Of a stretch of 25,427 nucleotides of DNA, positions 7,935 to 15,761 are shown piece by piece. The notes below the pieces were generated by a model that had not been told where the DNA came from, ran no database searches, and saw nothing but the letters and a program-made list of their open reading frames with translations. Location of the stretch: NCBI GenBank assembly GCA_964607915.1, contig CAZSMU010000038.1:1-25427 (forward strand). Direction: 5' to 3'. A program made the translations under genes and the position numbers. This DNA is from JADJPL01 sp964607915. GTDB taxonomy: Bacteria; Bacteroidota; Bacteroidia; Chitinophagales; Saprospiraceae. The stretch's first letter is position 1, and every line of letters starts with the position of its first letter.

Positions 7935-8518
7935 GTGGTTTCGGTTTCGTTTTCTTCAATAGGCTGCGGGGTTCCGATGACCTGGTCGGGTTCCCGGAAA
8001 TCTTTAGGTTGGGGCAGGTCGCGCAGGCTGCGCAAGCCGAAGTAGTTCATGAATTTTTCGCTGGTGCTGTAGAGCAGCGGGCGGCCCGGGCCATCGCTTC
8101 GCCCGGAGATAGCAACCAATTCTTTTTCCAAAAGTTTTTGCAGGGCGTAATCGCAGTTGACGCCCCGGATTTTTTCCATTTCCGATTTGGACACGGGCTG
8201 TTTGTAGGCGATGATAGACAGCGTCTCCAGCGCCGCCTGTGACAGCCGGCGCTTGTTCTTTTGTTTGAGGAGTGTCCCTACCGTTTGATGGTATGCTCCT
8301 TTGGTAAGGAACTGAAAACCGCCTGCCAGTTCCACGATTTCGAAGGCATACTGTGGGTTCTGGTAGCGGTCCTGGAGGTATTGGATGGCGCGTTCAAGCT
8401 CCTCAGGGTGTACGGCCATGCCAAACGTCTCCTCGAGACATGCCTGTATCTCCTCCAAGGGGAGGGGACTGTCGGAGGCAAAGACCAGGCTTTCCACGTG
8501 TTGGGACAATTGCTCCAA
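7931..8518 (-). CDS. scpB: segregation and condensation protein B
   Basis: The 195-residue protein is ScpB, the winged-helix partner that joins ScpA and SMC in the bacterial condensin. Two winged-helix domains cover about 5-80 and 90-165. The family signature LSQAALETLSIIAYKQPVSKSEMEKIRGV is at 92-120, followed by GRSDGPGRPLLYSTSEKFMNYFGL. The start is TTG at 8516-8518: no ATG or GTG lies between it and an in-frame stop upstream, and the N-terminus (EQLSQHVESLVFAS) fits homologues. scpA is not in the window. It overlaps the DUF2480 gene downstream by 4 nt, and a hairpin ends 2 nt before the start codon. Confidence 0.93.
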   Translation of the reverse strand: MEQLSQHVESLVFASDSPLPLEEIQACLEETFGMAVHPEELERAIQYLQDRYQNPQYAFEIVELAGGFQFLTKGAYHQTVGTLLKQKNKRRLSQAALETLSIIAYKQPVSKSEMEKIRGVNCDYALQKLLEKELVAISGRSDGPGRPLLYSTSEKFMNYFGLRSLRDLPQPKDFREPDQVIGTPQPIEENETETT

Positions 8519-8519
8519 A

Positions 8520-8557
8520 GCGTTGTTTTTTTGCGAAAGTAAGAAAAAAACAAACGC
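8520..8557. repeat. inverted repeat directly upstream of scpB
   Basis: GCGTTGTTTTTTT (8520-8532) pairs with AAAAAAACAAACGC (8544-8557) apart from one bulged base, around an 11-nt loop. The loop holds TACTTTCG on the minus strand (8534-8541), one base from the TAnnTTTG promoter element. It could be a promoter region, a leader hairpin affecting the TTG start, or the terminator of the gene before. The sequence alone does not decide. Confidence 0.4.
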
Positions 8558-8579
8558 GCGGCACCTCCCTCACGAGTCT
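8558..8579. repeat. possible remnant of an element end, copy H
   Basis: GCACCTCCCTCACGAGTCTA resembles the element terminus (GACCCCTCGCAACAAGTCTA), with a 3-nt deletion and several changes. The stop codon TAG of the sugar transferase gene is formed by its last bases, as at sdhB. The match is short. Confidence 0.3.
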
Positions 8580-10071
8580 ATTTGCCTTTTCCTTGTATCA
8601 GTACGAGCAGGGTATAGCACATAATCTTGAAATCGAGGAGCAGGGACATGTTTTCAATATATAGGATATCGAATTTGAGGCGCTGGATCATTTCGTCCAC
8701 GGTGGATGCATAGCCATATTTCACCTGCCCCCAGGAAGTGATACCGGGGCGTACTTTGAGGAGGTGTTTGTAATGGGGTGCGCGTTCCACGATCTGATCG
8801 ATATAGAAGCGGCGCTCTGGTCGTGGCCCTACAATAGACATATCGCCTTTGAGCACATTCCAGAACTGGGGCAATTCGTCGAGCCGCCATTTGCGCATGA
8901 CGGCGCCCCAGGGGGTACAGCGGGAATCCCCATCGGTGGACAATTGTGGCCCCTGGTCCTCTGCGTTTACGAACATGGAGCGGAACTTGAAAATCTGGAA
9001 TGGTTTTCCATTGATGCCGATGCGTTCCTGGTGGAAGAATACAGGGCCGGGGGAGGACCAGCGCACCCGGAGAGCGATAAACGCATACAGGGGGCCGAGC
9101 AAGAGGAGGGCAAAGGCAGAAGCGGCGATATCGAAGGCCCTTTTGGCGATTTTTTGCCATAAAGGCATGAGTTCCTGTTCAATTTCGATGAGTACGGCAC
9201 CATAGACCTGGTTCATCTTGACGGCGCCGAGCAGGATGTCGTACATGTCGGGTATGATCTTGATGAGCACCTGGGGGGTAAAGTCGAACAGGGCGTTGAG
9301 TATGGTGCGCAGGCGATTGTGCTCGCTGGTTTCCACGGCGATGATGACCTCTTCTGCCTGGCAGTTGCGGATGGCGGTAGGCAGGTCGGCTAGTTTGCCG
9401 AGGCAGGGCAGGTAGGCGCGTAGTTCATTGGTGCTGCTGCCATTGGTATCTATGAAGCCCAGGAAGCGGTAGCCGAGGCTGCGGGGCTGCCCGGTTATGT
9501 CGAGGTACAGGTCAACGGCGTTCATATTTCCGCCTATAATCAGCGTATTGTAGCTGATTTCACCGGCGCGCAGGCGGCGGTTGGCGAGGCTGAGGAGCGT
9601 CATGCGCGAGACAGCGGTGAGCAGGAAATGCAGGACGAACAACGCAGCGAAGGACGCATAATAATTCCGGTAGTTGAATACGAAGTCGTCGAGGATGAGG
9701 GTAAAAAACAGGAACAGCACCCCGAAGAGGCTTAGAAAGAACGTGCGGGCCAGGACACCCGCTCTGGAAAGGCGGTAAATGTCGCGGTAGTGGTCGAATA
9801 CTTCGTAGAACAGGATCCAACCCACAGGCACCAGGGCGAGGCCATACCAGAAATTGGGGTCGGTTGCGATATCCGCAAGGCCCTGTGCCCCTTCTGATTG
9901 GGCGCGGTATATGAAGAAGAGTGCCCAGGCGAGTAATGCGGCGCAAAAGTCGGCAAACTTATAGACGAGTGTGTGCCGGCGTCGTTTGACAGCGGTATTT
10001 TCGGGCAGGTCGAAGGACTGTACCGGCTTAGAAGTGGACAAGTTTGATGTTGTCCAGTTGAACTTTGGCAT
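8578..10071 (-). CDS. polyprenyl-phosphate sugar-1-phosphate transferase (exopolysaccharide initiation)
   Basis: This 497-residue integral membrane enzyme transfers a sugar-1-phosphate from a nucleotide sugar to the lipid carrier, the first step of exopolysaccharide assembly. In the numbering from the upstream ATG at 10092 there are four transmembrane helices at about 43-63, 82-99, 116-135 and 145-168. A Rossmann-like middle domain (LIIGGNMNAVDLYLD) follows, then a fifth hydrophobic segment (322-342). The catalytic domain has KRAFDIAASA, PVFFHQERIG, FKFRSM, RKWRLDELPQFWNVLKGDMS, VGPRPER and PGITSWGQV. The ATG at 10071 still overlaps the lipoprotein gene by 44 nt. It is the last gene of a four-gene operon. 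Sugar specificity cannot be read off. Confidence 0.93.
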   Translation of the reverse strand: MPKFNWTTSNLSTSKPVQSFDLPENTAVKRRRHTLVYKFADFCAALLAWALFFIYRAQSEGAQGLADIATDPNFWYGLALVPVGWILFYEVFDHYRDIYRLSRAGVLARTFFLSLFGVLFLFFTLILDDFVFNYRNYYASFAALFVLHFLLTAVSRMTLLSLANRRLRAGEISYNTLIIGGNMNAVDLYLDITGQPRSLGYRFLGFIDTNGSSTNELRAYLPCLGKLADLPTAIRNCQAEEVIIAVETSEHNRLRTILNALFDFTPQVLIKIIPDMYDILLGAVKMNQVYGAVLIEIEQELMPLWQKIAKRAFDIAASAFALLLLGPLYAFIALRVRWSSPGPVFFHQERIGINGKPFQIFKFRSMFVNAEDQGPQLSTDGDSRCTPWGAVMRKWRLDELPQFWNVLKGDMSIVGPRPERRFYIDQIVERAPHYKHLLKVRPGITSWGQVKYGYASTVDEMIQRLKFDILYIENMSLLLDFKIMCYTLLVLIQGKGK

Positions 10072-10912
10072 TTTTTCTGGATAGTGTACCATCGGCTCTT
10101 AGTGGTATTGCTGCTTTAAGGATGACCTGGTATTCTTCCAAAACGCTGCCTGATACGGCGGGGGAAAGGTTAAAATATATTTTTTTCCAGTTTTCGCTGG
10201 GGTTAAACCCTGCGACGTATTGTATGCGTTGGCTTCCGTTGCTGCGGGAGGTCGCTAAAAAACCAAAGCTAACGGGTACTTCCGACTGGTAATTGAGTTC
10301 CAGGAAGACGTATGCGCCACGGTCGAGAAGCCCGGAAAAGCGTGCGGTAGTGGCGAGCTCGGCAGAGGCGCGGATAGAGTCGAGCAGGATGCTGGCCGAG
10401 GCCCCGCCCTCAAATGGCGTTTGTCGGTTGATCTGAATGCGGTTGGCAGGGTCGCCGCTGACCAGTTGCTGGAAGAGGTGCCCGCTGTTCTCAAAGCCCT
10501 CAATCATGGAAAAGCGGGTGCCCGACCGATAGGCTGTTGCCGGGTTGAACGCGAGCTCAGTTCCGGGACCTATAGTTTCCGTACGTTGTACCGATTCGTA
10601 AAACGGGTAGATTTCGGGGGTGGTGGCGATGCCGTTTTCCCTCACCCCGGCGTCCAGGATAATTTCTGAAGGGCCGGCGGCCAGAACCGGCACGACCGCT
10701 GGTAGCTTGTACGCACCCAGAAAATCCCCGTTCACGCGCACCCATACCTCGGTGATGGCGGCAGAGCTGCTGCCTTGCCCGCTTTCTGTGCGCAGGGTGA
10801 AAGGCGCTATGTGCAGGTAGGCCGGCAGGGGATCTTTGGATGGGAAAAACCCTTCGCAGGCAGTAGAGGCTATAGCGAGGAGCAGAAGGCAGGAGATACG
10901 AGTAGGGTTCAT
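10028..10912 (-). CDS. lipoprotein of unknown function in polysaccharide operon
   Basis: The 294-residue protein has a lipoprotein signal peptide (CLLLLAIASTAC) with C19 as lipidation site. The mature part begins EGFFPSKDPLPAYLHIAPF and is rich in beta-strand-like sequence, with no transmembrane helix. The segment EVWVRVNGDFLGAYKLPAVVPVL and the closing KNAKVQLDNIKLVHF give the impression of a carbohydrate-binding beta-sandwich, but I do not recognise the family. The ATG at 10912 overlaps the stop of the oxidoreductase gene by 4 nt, indicating coupled translation, and the 3' end overlaps the sugar transferase gene. A role in handling or exporting the polysaccharide is inferred from the context alone. 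Confidence 0.75.
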   Translation of the reverse strand: MNPTRISCLLLLAIASTACEGFFPSKDPLPAYLHIAPFTLRTESGQGSSSAAITEVWVRVNGDFLGAYKLPAVVPVLAAGPSEIILDAGVRENGIATTPEIYPFYESVQRTETIGPGTELAFNPATAYRSGTRFSMIEGFENSGHLFQQLVSGDPANRIQINRQTPFEGGASASILLDSIRASAELATTARFSGLLDRGAYVFLELNYQSEVPVSFGFLATSRSNGSQRIQYVAGFNPSENWKKIYFNLSPAVSGSVLEEYQVILKAAIPLRADGTLSRKNAKVQLDNIKLVHF

Positions 10913-11934
10913 GGCAGCACGGGTTGTACAGCAGCGTTGTTTTCCTCTATACACTGGATGATGCGATACGCTAATTTGAGTGCCGAGTAGCCATCTTCGA
11001 TATCCACCTTAGGGCGTGTATGCTCTAGAATGCTTTGGGCAAATGTCTCCAGCTCCATCTGGATGGCATTGCCTGCTTCGATTTCGGGATTGTCCATGAC
11101 CAACCATTTAGGGCCACGGGATGTATCGAGGCTTATGGCAGGTGCATCGCTGGGCAGGGCGGGGTCACCGGGCTGGAAGAGGCGCACTATTTGCGCTTTT
11201 TTATCTAAAAAATCCAGGCTGATATACGCGTCGCGCTGGAAGAGGCGCACCTTGCGCATTTGCTTGAGCGAGATTCTACTAGCCGTCAGGTTGGCTACAC
11301 AACCGTTTTCAAAGGCTATGCGCGCATTGGCGATGTCGGGGGTTTCGCTGACGACGGAGACGCCGCTGGCATCCACCTGTTTGACAGGACTGTGGACCAT
11401 GCTCAGCACAATATCCAGGTCGTGTATCATGAGGTCCAGTACCACAGAAACGTCGGAGCCTCGCGGGTTGAAGGAGGCGAGGCGGTGCGCTTCCACAAAC
11501 ATGGGGTTCAAGGATTGCCCCCGCAGGGCTAGCAGGGCCGGGTTGAAGCGTTCTACATGCCCGACCTGTACCTGTACCTGTTGCGCCTTGCTCAGTCGGA
11601 TTAGTTGTTCGGCTTCCTCGAGGGTACGGGTGAGCGGTTTTTCTATAAAGACGTGTTTGCCGGCGAGGATAGCCTTTTCTGCAAGCGCGTAATGGGTGGT
11701 GGTAGGGGTGACGATATCCACGACGTCCACAGCTTCGATGAGTGCATCTGCGTCGGGGAAAGCCCGGATATTGAACTGTTGAGCTGTTTCCCGTGCCGTA
11801 TCCGGGTTGGGATCGTAGAACCCCGCGAGCTCATACGCTTGGTTAGCCTGCAGAATACAGCGGAGATGTATTTTACCCAGGTGCCCTGCCCCCAGGAGGC
11901 CTATTTTCAAAAGTCGCTTCATATTGGGCTGCAT
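10909..11934 (-). CDS. Gfo/Idh/MocA family NAD(P)-dependent oxidoreductase
   Basis: The 341-residue enzyme has an N-terminal Rossmann fold with GLLGAGHLGKIH (about 12-23), the family motif EKPLTR near residue 99, and the active-site region MIHDLDIVLSMV near 185. Members oxidise or epimerise sugar-type substrates. Next to a sugar transferase, a nucleotide-sugar dehydrogenase role is plausible but unproven. ATG codons at 11934 and 11922 are both usable; the first directly follows the stop codon of the preceding gene. The 3' end overlaps the lipoprotein gene by 4 nt. Confidence 0.9.
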   Translation of the reverse strand: MQPNMKRLLKIGLLGAGHLGKIHLRCILQANQAYELAGFYDPNPDTARETAQQFNIRAFPDADALIEAVDVVDIVTPTTTHYALAEKAILAGKHVFIEKPLTRTLEEAEQLIRLSKAQQVQVQVGHVERFNPALLALRGQSLNPMFVEAHRLASFNPRGSDVSVVLDLMIHDLDIVLSMVHSPVKQVDASGVSVVSETPDIANARIAFENGCVANLTASRISLKQMRKVRLFQRDAYISLDFLDKKAQIVRLFQPGDPALPSDAPAISLDTSRGPKWLVMDNPEIEAGNAIQMELETFAQSILEHTRPKVDIEDGYSALKLAYRIIQCIEENNAAVQPVLP

Positions 11935-12234
11935 TTAGCGGAAGTACATCAGAATAGCCCCGAACAGTGTAATCAATACCATCAGCACGGAGGCCATCCG
12001 TATGGAATAACGCAGGTAGTTAGAGAACATTTCGATTTCCTGCCTCATTTCGGGGTAGCGCGGTAAAACTTCCTCCTCCCGCCGCTGCCGGTTAAAGACG
12101 TGCACCGCACCAAATTCTACCTGGTTGCGCACCAGTGTTTTATACGACTTCAGGACTTTGATCCGAAAATATACATTCAGGAACAACATCGCCACAAAAA
12201 GGCCGATTACAATGCTTATCAGGATAATATACAT
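11935..12234 (-). CDS. small two-helix membrane protein, function unknown
   Basis: The 99-residue protein has hydrophobic helices at about 2-24 and 78-97, joined by a charged stretch (QRREEEVLPRYPEMRQEIEMF) that probably lies in the cytoplasm. I do not recognise a named family. It is the first gene of the operon ending in the sugar transferase and abuts the oxidoreductase gene without a gap. A TATCTTTG promoter element lies 69 nt upstream. Confidence 0.75.
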   Translation of the reverse strand: MYIILISIVIGLFVAMLFLNVYFRIKVLKSYKTLVRNQVEFGAVHVFNRQRREEEVLPRYPEMRQEIEMFSNYLRYSIRMASVLMVLITLFGAILMYFR

Positions 12235-12302
12235 AACTATTTTTTTATAACAGGGTCATCCAGGAGGAGGACGTGGGTGCGTTACAAAGCCCTGTGCCCC
12301 TG

Positions 12303-12310
12303 CAAAGATA
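12303..12310 (-). promoter_or_regulatory. promoter -7 element TATCTTTG of the polysaccharide operon
   Basis: The minus-strand TATCTTTG matches TAnnTTTG. A start site near 12298 would give a leader of about 64 nt before the small membrane protein. No -33 motif was recognised. Confidence 0.5.
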
Positions 12311-12368
12311 TGAAAAGGGAGGGTATATGGGGCGGTAACGGTATTCAGTCTGATTCGCTGATTTATAC

Positions 12369-12376
12369 TACTTTTG
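12369..12376 (+). promoter_or_regulatory. promoter -7 element TACTTTTG of the ferredoxin gene
   Basis: TACTTTTG matches TAnnTTTG exactly and is followed 18 nt later by the ferredoxin ATG, so the leader would be only about 14 nt. It is divergent from the promoter at 12303-12310. Confidence 0.6.
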
Positions 12377-12394
12377 CGGGGTAAACTTTATGCC

Positions 12395-12721
12395 ATGCAA
12401 CACCTTATTCACGTCACCGCGATAGACCGGGAAGGCAACGCGCACGAATTGGAAGCCCCTACGGACATGAACATGAACCTCATGGAGTTGTGCAAGGCCC
12501 ATGAGCTGCCCGTAGAGGGCACCTGTGGGGGCATGGCCTTATGCTCTACATGCCACATTTACATTTTGAGCAGCCACGAACTACCCGAGATGGGGGAAGC
12601 AGAGGAAGACATGCTGGACCAGGCTTTCGTCGTGCGGGAGAATTCCCGCCTGGGTTGTCAGATTCCGCTTCGCGACAGCCTGGAGGGCCTGATTTTTGAA
12701 TTGGCCCCCCAGGCGTCGTAG
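12395..12721 (+). CDS. [2Fe-2S] ferredoxin, adrenodoxin/ISC type
   Basis: The 108-residue electron carrier has cluster ligands C44, C50, C53 and C88 (EGTCGGMALCSTCH; RLGCQI), the C-x5-C-x2-C spacing of adrenodoxin and the Isc ferredoxin. The acidic stretch PEMGEAEEDMLDQ is typical of the partner-binding face. The ATG at 12395 is chosen; an in-frame TTG at 12374 overlaps the promoter. It is a single gene facing the subtilase gene, whose stop is only 4 nt away. The redox partner is unknown. Confidence 0.93.
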   Translation: MQHLIHVTAIDREGNAHELEAPTDMNMNLMELCKAHELPVEGTCGGMALCSTCHIYILSSHELPEMGEAEEDMLDQAFVVRENSRLGCQIPLRDSLEGLIFELAPQAS

Positions 12722-12725
12722 GGCT

Positions 12726-15700
12726 CTATCGCTGTATCCACAGTTTTTGCCCCTGCTGAAAGGTATTTCCGATGAAAAGTAATTGGTAGGTGCCGGAAGG
12801 ATAGCGGCTGAGATCCAGTTCGGTATTTACTTCGGCGACCCGTCCCAGCTCCCACTGTTGGAGTTTGCGGCCGAGTAGATCAAACAGCAGTACGCGCACT
12901 TCGTCGGGGGTAGCCAGTTGGAGGTCTATCTGCGCCGATGTTTGGGCAGGGTTAGGATAGACCCGCAACTGTCCGCCGGCCTGTGCGAGGTCACCCAGGC
13001 CGGTGATGGAAGCCACCGAGACGCTTCTGAAGGCCACATCCGAGCAAGTTCCGCTTGTAGCAGTCAGTATGACTTGGTATTTACCCGGCGAGCGGTACGT
13101 GTGGATGGGGTTTTCTTCGCGGCTGGAATTTCCGTCGCCCAGTACCCAGTTGAACTGGCTGGCGGAGGTCGAGCTGTTTTTGAACGTCACGACGGCGGCT
13201 CCGTTGGATATCGTCACGGTATCGGGCGAGGTGAAGGCCGCTTTCACGCCCGTGGTGGACTTGTCCACTGCGATGCGGGCGGGCACGCGCCCGCAGGGAT
13301 AGTTGTATTCCACTTCCCAATCGTAAAACAGCGGATAAACGAGCGGGTCTTGTCCGGAGGCAGCTCGTATAGAGAGAACGCCGGGGATGGTGTACGGATA
13401 GGTCACTTCGGTTTTGCTGACGCTCAGTTCCCGGCCCACGGAGATATCCAGGACATATCCTTCCCCGACATCTATGCTGAAATCGAGGGTCAGGCGGGTA
13501 GCTCCGGTTCGCGAGACATTGACCAGGCGCTGTTGGATACTGCCATCCGGGCGGCGCAGGCGCACATTGCGGGGGCCGGCGACGGAGGCATACACCAATA
13601 CGCTGCGCAGCGTGAAGGGTGCCAGGCAGTCGAAGACCAGTCCGCCCGTAGTGGAATCGGATAGGGCAGCCACGCCGGTGGTATTATCCGTTTTCCCTGC
13701 TTTTTCGTTGAAGCGGAGCTCGGCGAAGAAGGTGGTATCGGAGTTGAGGGGGCCGGTATAGAAGCTGGTCCCCTGTGCCAGGGCGGTACCTCCTTCCGAT
13801 CTGTTGTACCAGCGGAGTACGCCATTGCCTGTGTAGGGGGTCGTGATGAGGTTGCGTCCGGTTGAACATACCGTAGGAGTGGCTACAGACAAGGGCGGCA
13901 GCAGGGGTTGTGGGGTGACGGTGGCCTTCCGCTTCAATTGGTTGTTGAGGGGGCGGTCATCGGTTTTTCCGTTGGGGTTTCTCAGTTCGACCTCGATGGT
14001 ATAGCCGCCGAATCCAGCGGGGAATTCGGGGAGAGTATAGGTCGTCGAAGCACCCGGCTGCAAGTTGCCCGTCCATTTGATGGTAGCCATGGGCGTGGAG
14101 CTGAATTCCCGGCGCACGATGATATCCAGGGATTTGAGTATTTCCTTGCCCGCATTTAGGAAGGCGACGTCGAGATATAGCTGACCGCCGCAGTTCAGGA
14201 TGCGGGGGGTGGCGCTGAGGGTAGCTACATCTATGTTTGAAGCTGCGGGTGCAGTTGGTTTTAAGCCATTGGCGATGAGGTAGTTGTACGCGGCGAGCAC
14301 ATTGATGATACCTTTCCCGGAATCATTGTCTTCGCCCGGGGTACCGATATCGGTAGCGCTGTTGTAGAGGGCGCGGGCCAGTTCGCGTCCCGGCACGTTG
14401 GGGAAGGCTTCCTTGAGCAGGAGGATGGCACCGGCTACGTACGGCGCTGCAAAAGAAGTTCCGTTGACGGACTCGTAGCCTGCCCGGGAGGTGGTGGCTA
14501 CGCGGACACTGACCCCCGGGGCGGCCACTTCCGGTTTGAAGTCCCAGGAGGGGTTTTGATAGTTGGTACAGAACGCAGGGCCGCGTCCGGAGAAGCTGGC
14601 GATAAGGCTATTGCTGCCATTTACAGCTCCGACGGACAGCGGGGTGACGTCGTTGATACTGATGGCTGCTTGCAGGTTGGCGGTACTTGGGCCAGGGCCG
14701 TCGTTACCGGCGGCGAAGACGATGGCAATGCCCGCAGCGTCGAGGGAGCGGAATAGTTCAGGCCATACTTGAGAACATTCGGTGATAGACGAAGGCTTTC
14801 GGCCGTACGAGTTATTAACTACATCGGGCATATCCGAGGTGGTAGAGACATTTCCATCCGGGTTGAGTGCCCACTGCAGGACGGAGGCGACATCTTTTAC
14901 GGCGCCTCGGTAATCGCAGAATTCACCGGAATCCACGCTGCGCAGGTTGCTGAAGGGGCCGCCCATCCATTTTGCGTTAAAGGCGACCCCGACGGTGTCG
15001 CGCGTGACGGGGTCGAGGCCTACGGCTGCACTGGCAACACCGGTGCCGTGGGAGTCGCAAAAATCGGGGAGTGCAGTGCTGAGGAAGGTGCTCGTTTGCG
15101 GGGCATAGTTATAGGCAAACTGGTTGCGCAGGGCTGGATGTTCGCTGTCTTGGCCGCTGTCCACGATCAGGATTTTGCGGCCATAGCCGGTATAGCCCAG
15201 TGCCCAAAGGGCGGGGGCGTTGATCGCATTCAACCCTGGTTCCCGGCCGTTGGGCACCATAGGAGCAGCTACGGGGGCGCTGGGCGGGCTGTTTATTTCC
15301 AGGGCTTCGTTTTTTTCTATCCATGCGACGTCCGGTCGTTGGCTCAACGCGGCGAAGAACCCTTTTTTTGCCCGTACAAACAGCATATTAGCGATCCAGT
15401 AAGACTGGAGCTGTGCCTGGTCCACATCGGGAGATTGCCGGATGAGATCGAGGATGGGCTGTTGGCTTTGTTTAGCTTTTGCTTGCAGGGCTTCGAGCAG
15501 AAGGGCGGTTCTTTTTTCCTGTGGCACGTTGGCGCGCAGCAGGGACTGCTCGAAGGATTGGGGTTCAACCCGGTCTTTCAGCAGGACAAAAGCTCCGTGA
15601 TACGTGTCTGGGGCGCTGCGCTCAAGTTCGGACAATAACCCGGCATCGATGGATGCGGTTTGAAAGACCTGTGCATGCAGGGTGATGCCGGACAGGAGTG

Positions 15701-15740
15701 CGGCGAGGAGCAAAGCGGGGCGGCGAAAAAAAGTATTCAT
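12726..15740 (-). CDS. secreted subtilisin-like (S8) protease with PKD and T9SS sorting domains
   Basis: From the ATG at 15740 the protein is 1004 residues. The N-terminal signal peptide ends near LSGITLHAQ. A propeptide-like region runs to about 150. The S8 catalytic domain (about 165-490) has D194 (ILIVDSGQD), H231 (DSHGTGVA), N346 (FAAGNDG) and S429 (NGTSFAAPYVAG). A CARDB-like beta domain (515-607), an Ig-like segment and a PKD domain (834-908, WVLGDGNS) follow. The final 80 residues (LRVYPNPAQ ... YPSGTYQLLF) are a type A T9SS sorting domain, so the enzyme is probably exported by type IX secretion to the surface or medium. An upstream in-frame ATG at 15746 is also possible. It follows the nuclease gene by 21 nt, though a shared function is not obvious. 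Confidence 0.95.
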   Translation of the reverse strand: MNTFFRRPALLLAALLSGITLHAQVFQTASIDAGLLSELERSAPDTYHGAFVLLKDRVEPQSFEQSLLRANVPQEKRTALLLEALQAKAKQSQQPILDLIRQSPDVDQAQLQSYWIANMLFVRAKKGFFAALSQRPDVAWIEKNEALEINSPPSAPVAAPMVPNGREPGLNAINAPALWALGYTGYGRKILIVDSGQDSEHPALRNQFAYNYAPQTSTFLSTALPDFCDSHGTGVASAAVGLDPVTRDTVGVAFNAKWMGGPFSNLRSVDSGEFCDYRGAVKDVASVLQWALNPDGNVSTTSDMPDVVNNSYGRKPSSITECSQVWPELFRSLDAAGIAIVFAAGNDGPGPSTANLQAAISINDVTPLSVGAVNGSNSLIASFSGRGPAFCTNYQNPSWDFKPEVAAPGVSVRVATTSRAGYESVNGTSFAAPYVAGAILLLKEAFPNVPGRELARALYNSATDIGTPGEDNDSGKGIINVLAAYNYLIANGLKPTAPAASNIDVATLSATPRILNCGGQLYLDVAFLNAGKEILKSLDIIVRREFSSTPMATIKWTGNLQPGASTTYTLPEFPAGFGGYTIEVELRNPNGKTDDRPLNNQLKRKATVTPQPLLPPLSVATPTVCSTGRNLITTPYTGNGVLRWYNRSEGGTALAQGTSFYTGPLNSDTTFFAELRFNEKAGKTDNTTGVAALSDSTTGGLVFDCLAPFTLRSVLVYASVAGPRNVRLRRPDGSIQQRLVNVSRTGATRLTLDFSIDVGEGYVLDISVGRELSVSKTEVTYPYTIPGVLSIRAASGQDPLVYPLFYDWEVEYNYPCGRVPARIAVDKSTTGVKAAFTSPDTVTISNGAAVVTFKNSSTSASQFNWVLGDGNSSREENPIHTYRSPGKYQVILTATSGTCSDVAFRSVSVASITGLGDLAQAGGQLRVYPNPAQTSAQIDLQLATPDEVRVLLFDLLGRKLQQWELGRVAEVNTELDLSRYPSGTYQLLFIGNTFQQGQKLWIQR

Positions 15741-15761
15741 GGCCATCGGGTAGTTACGCAA

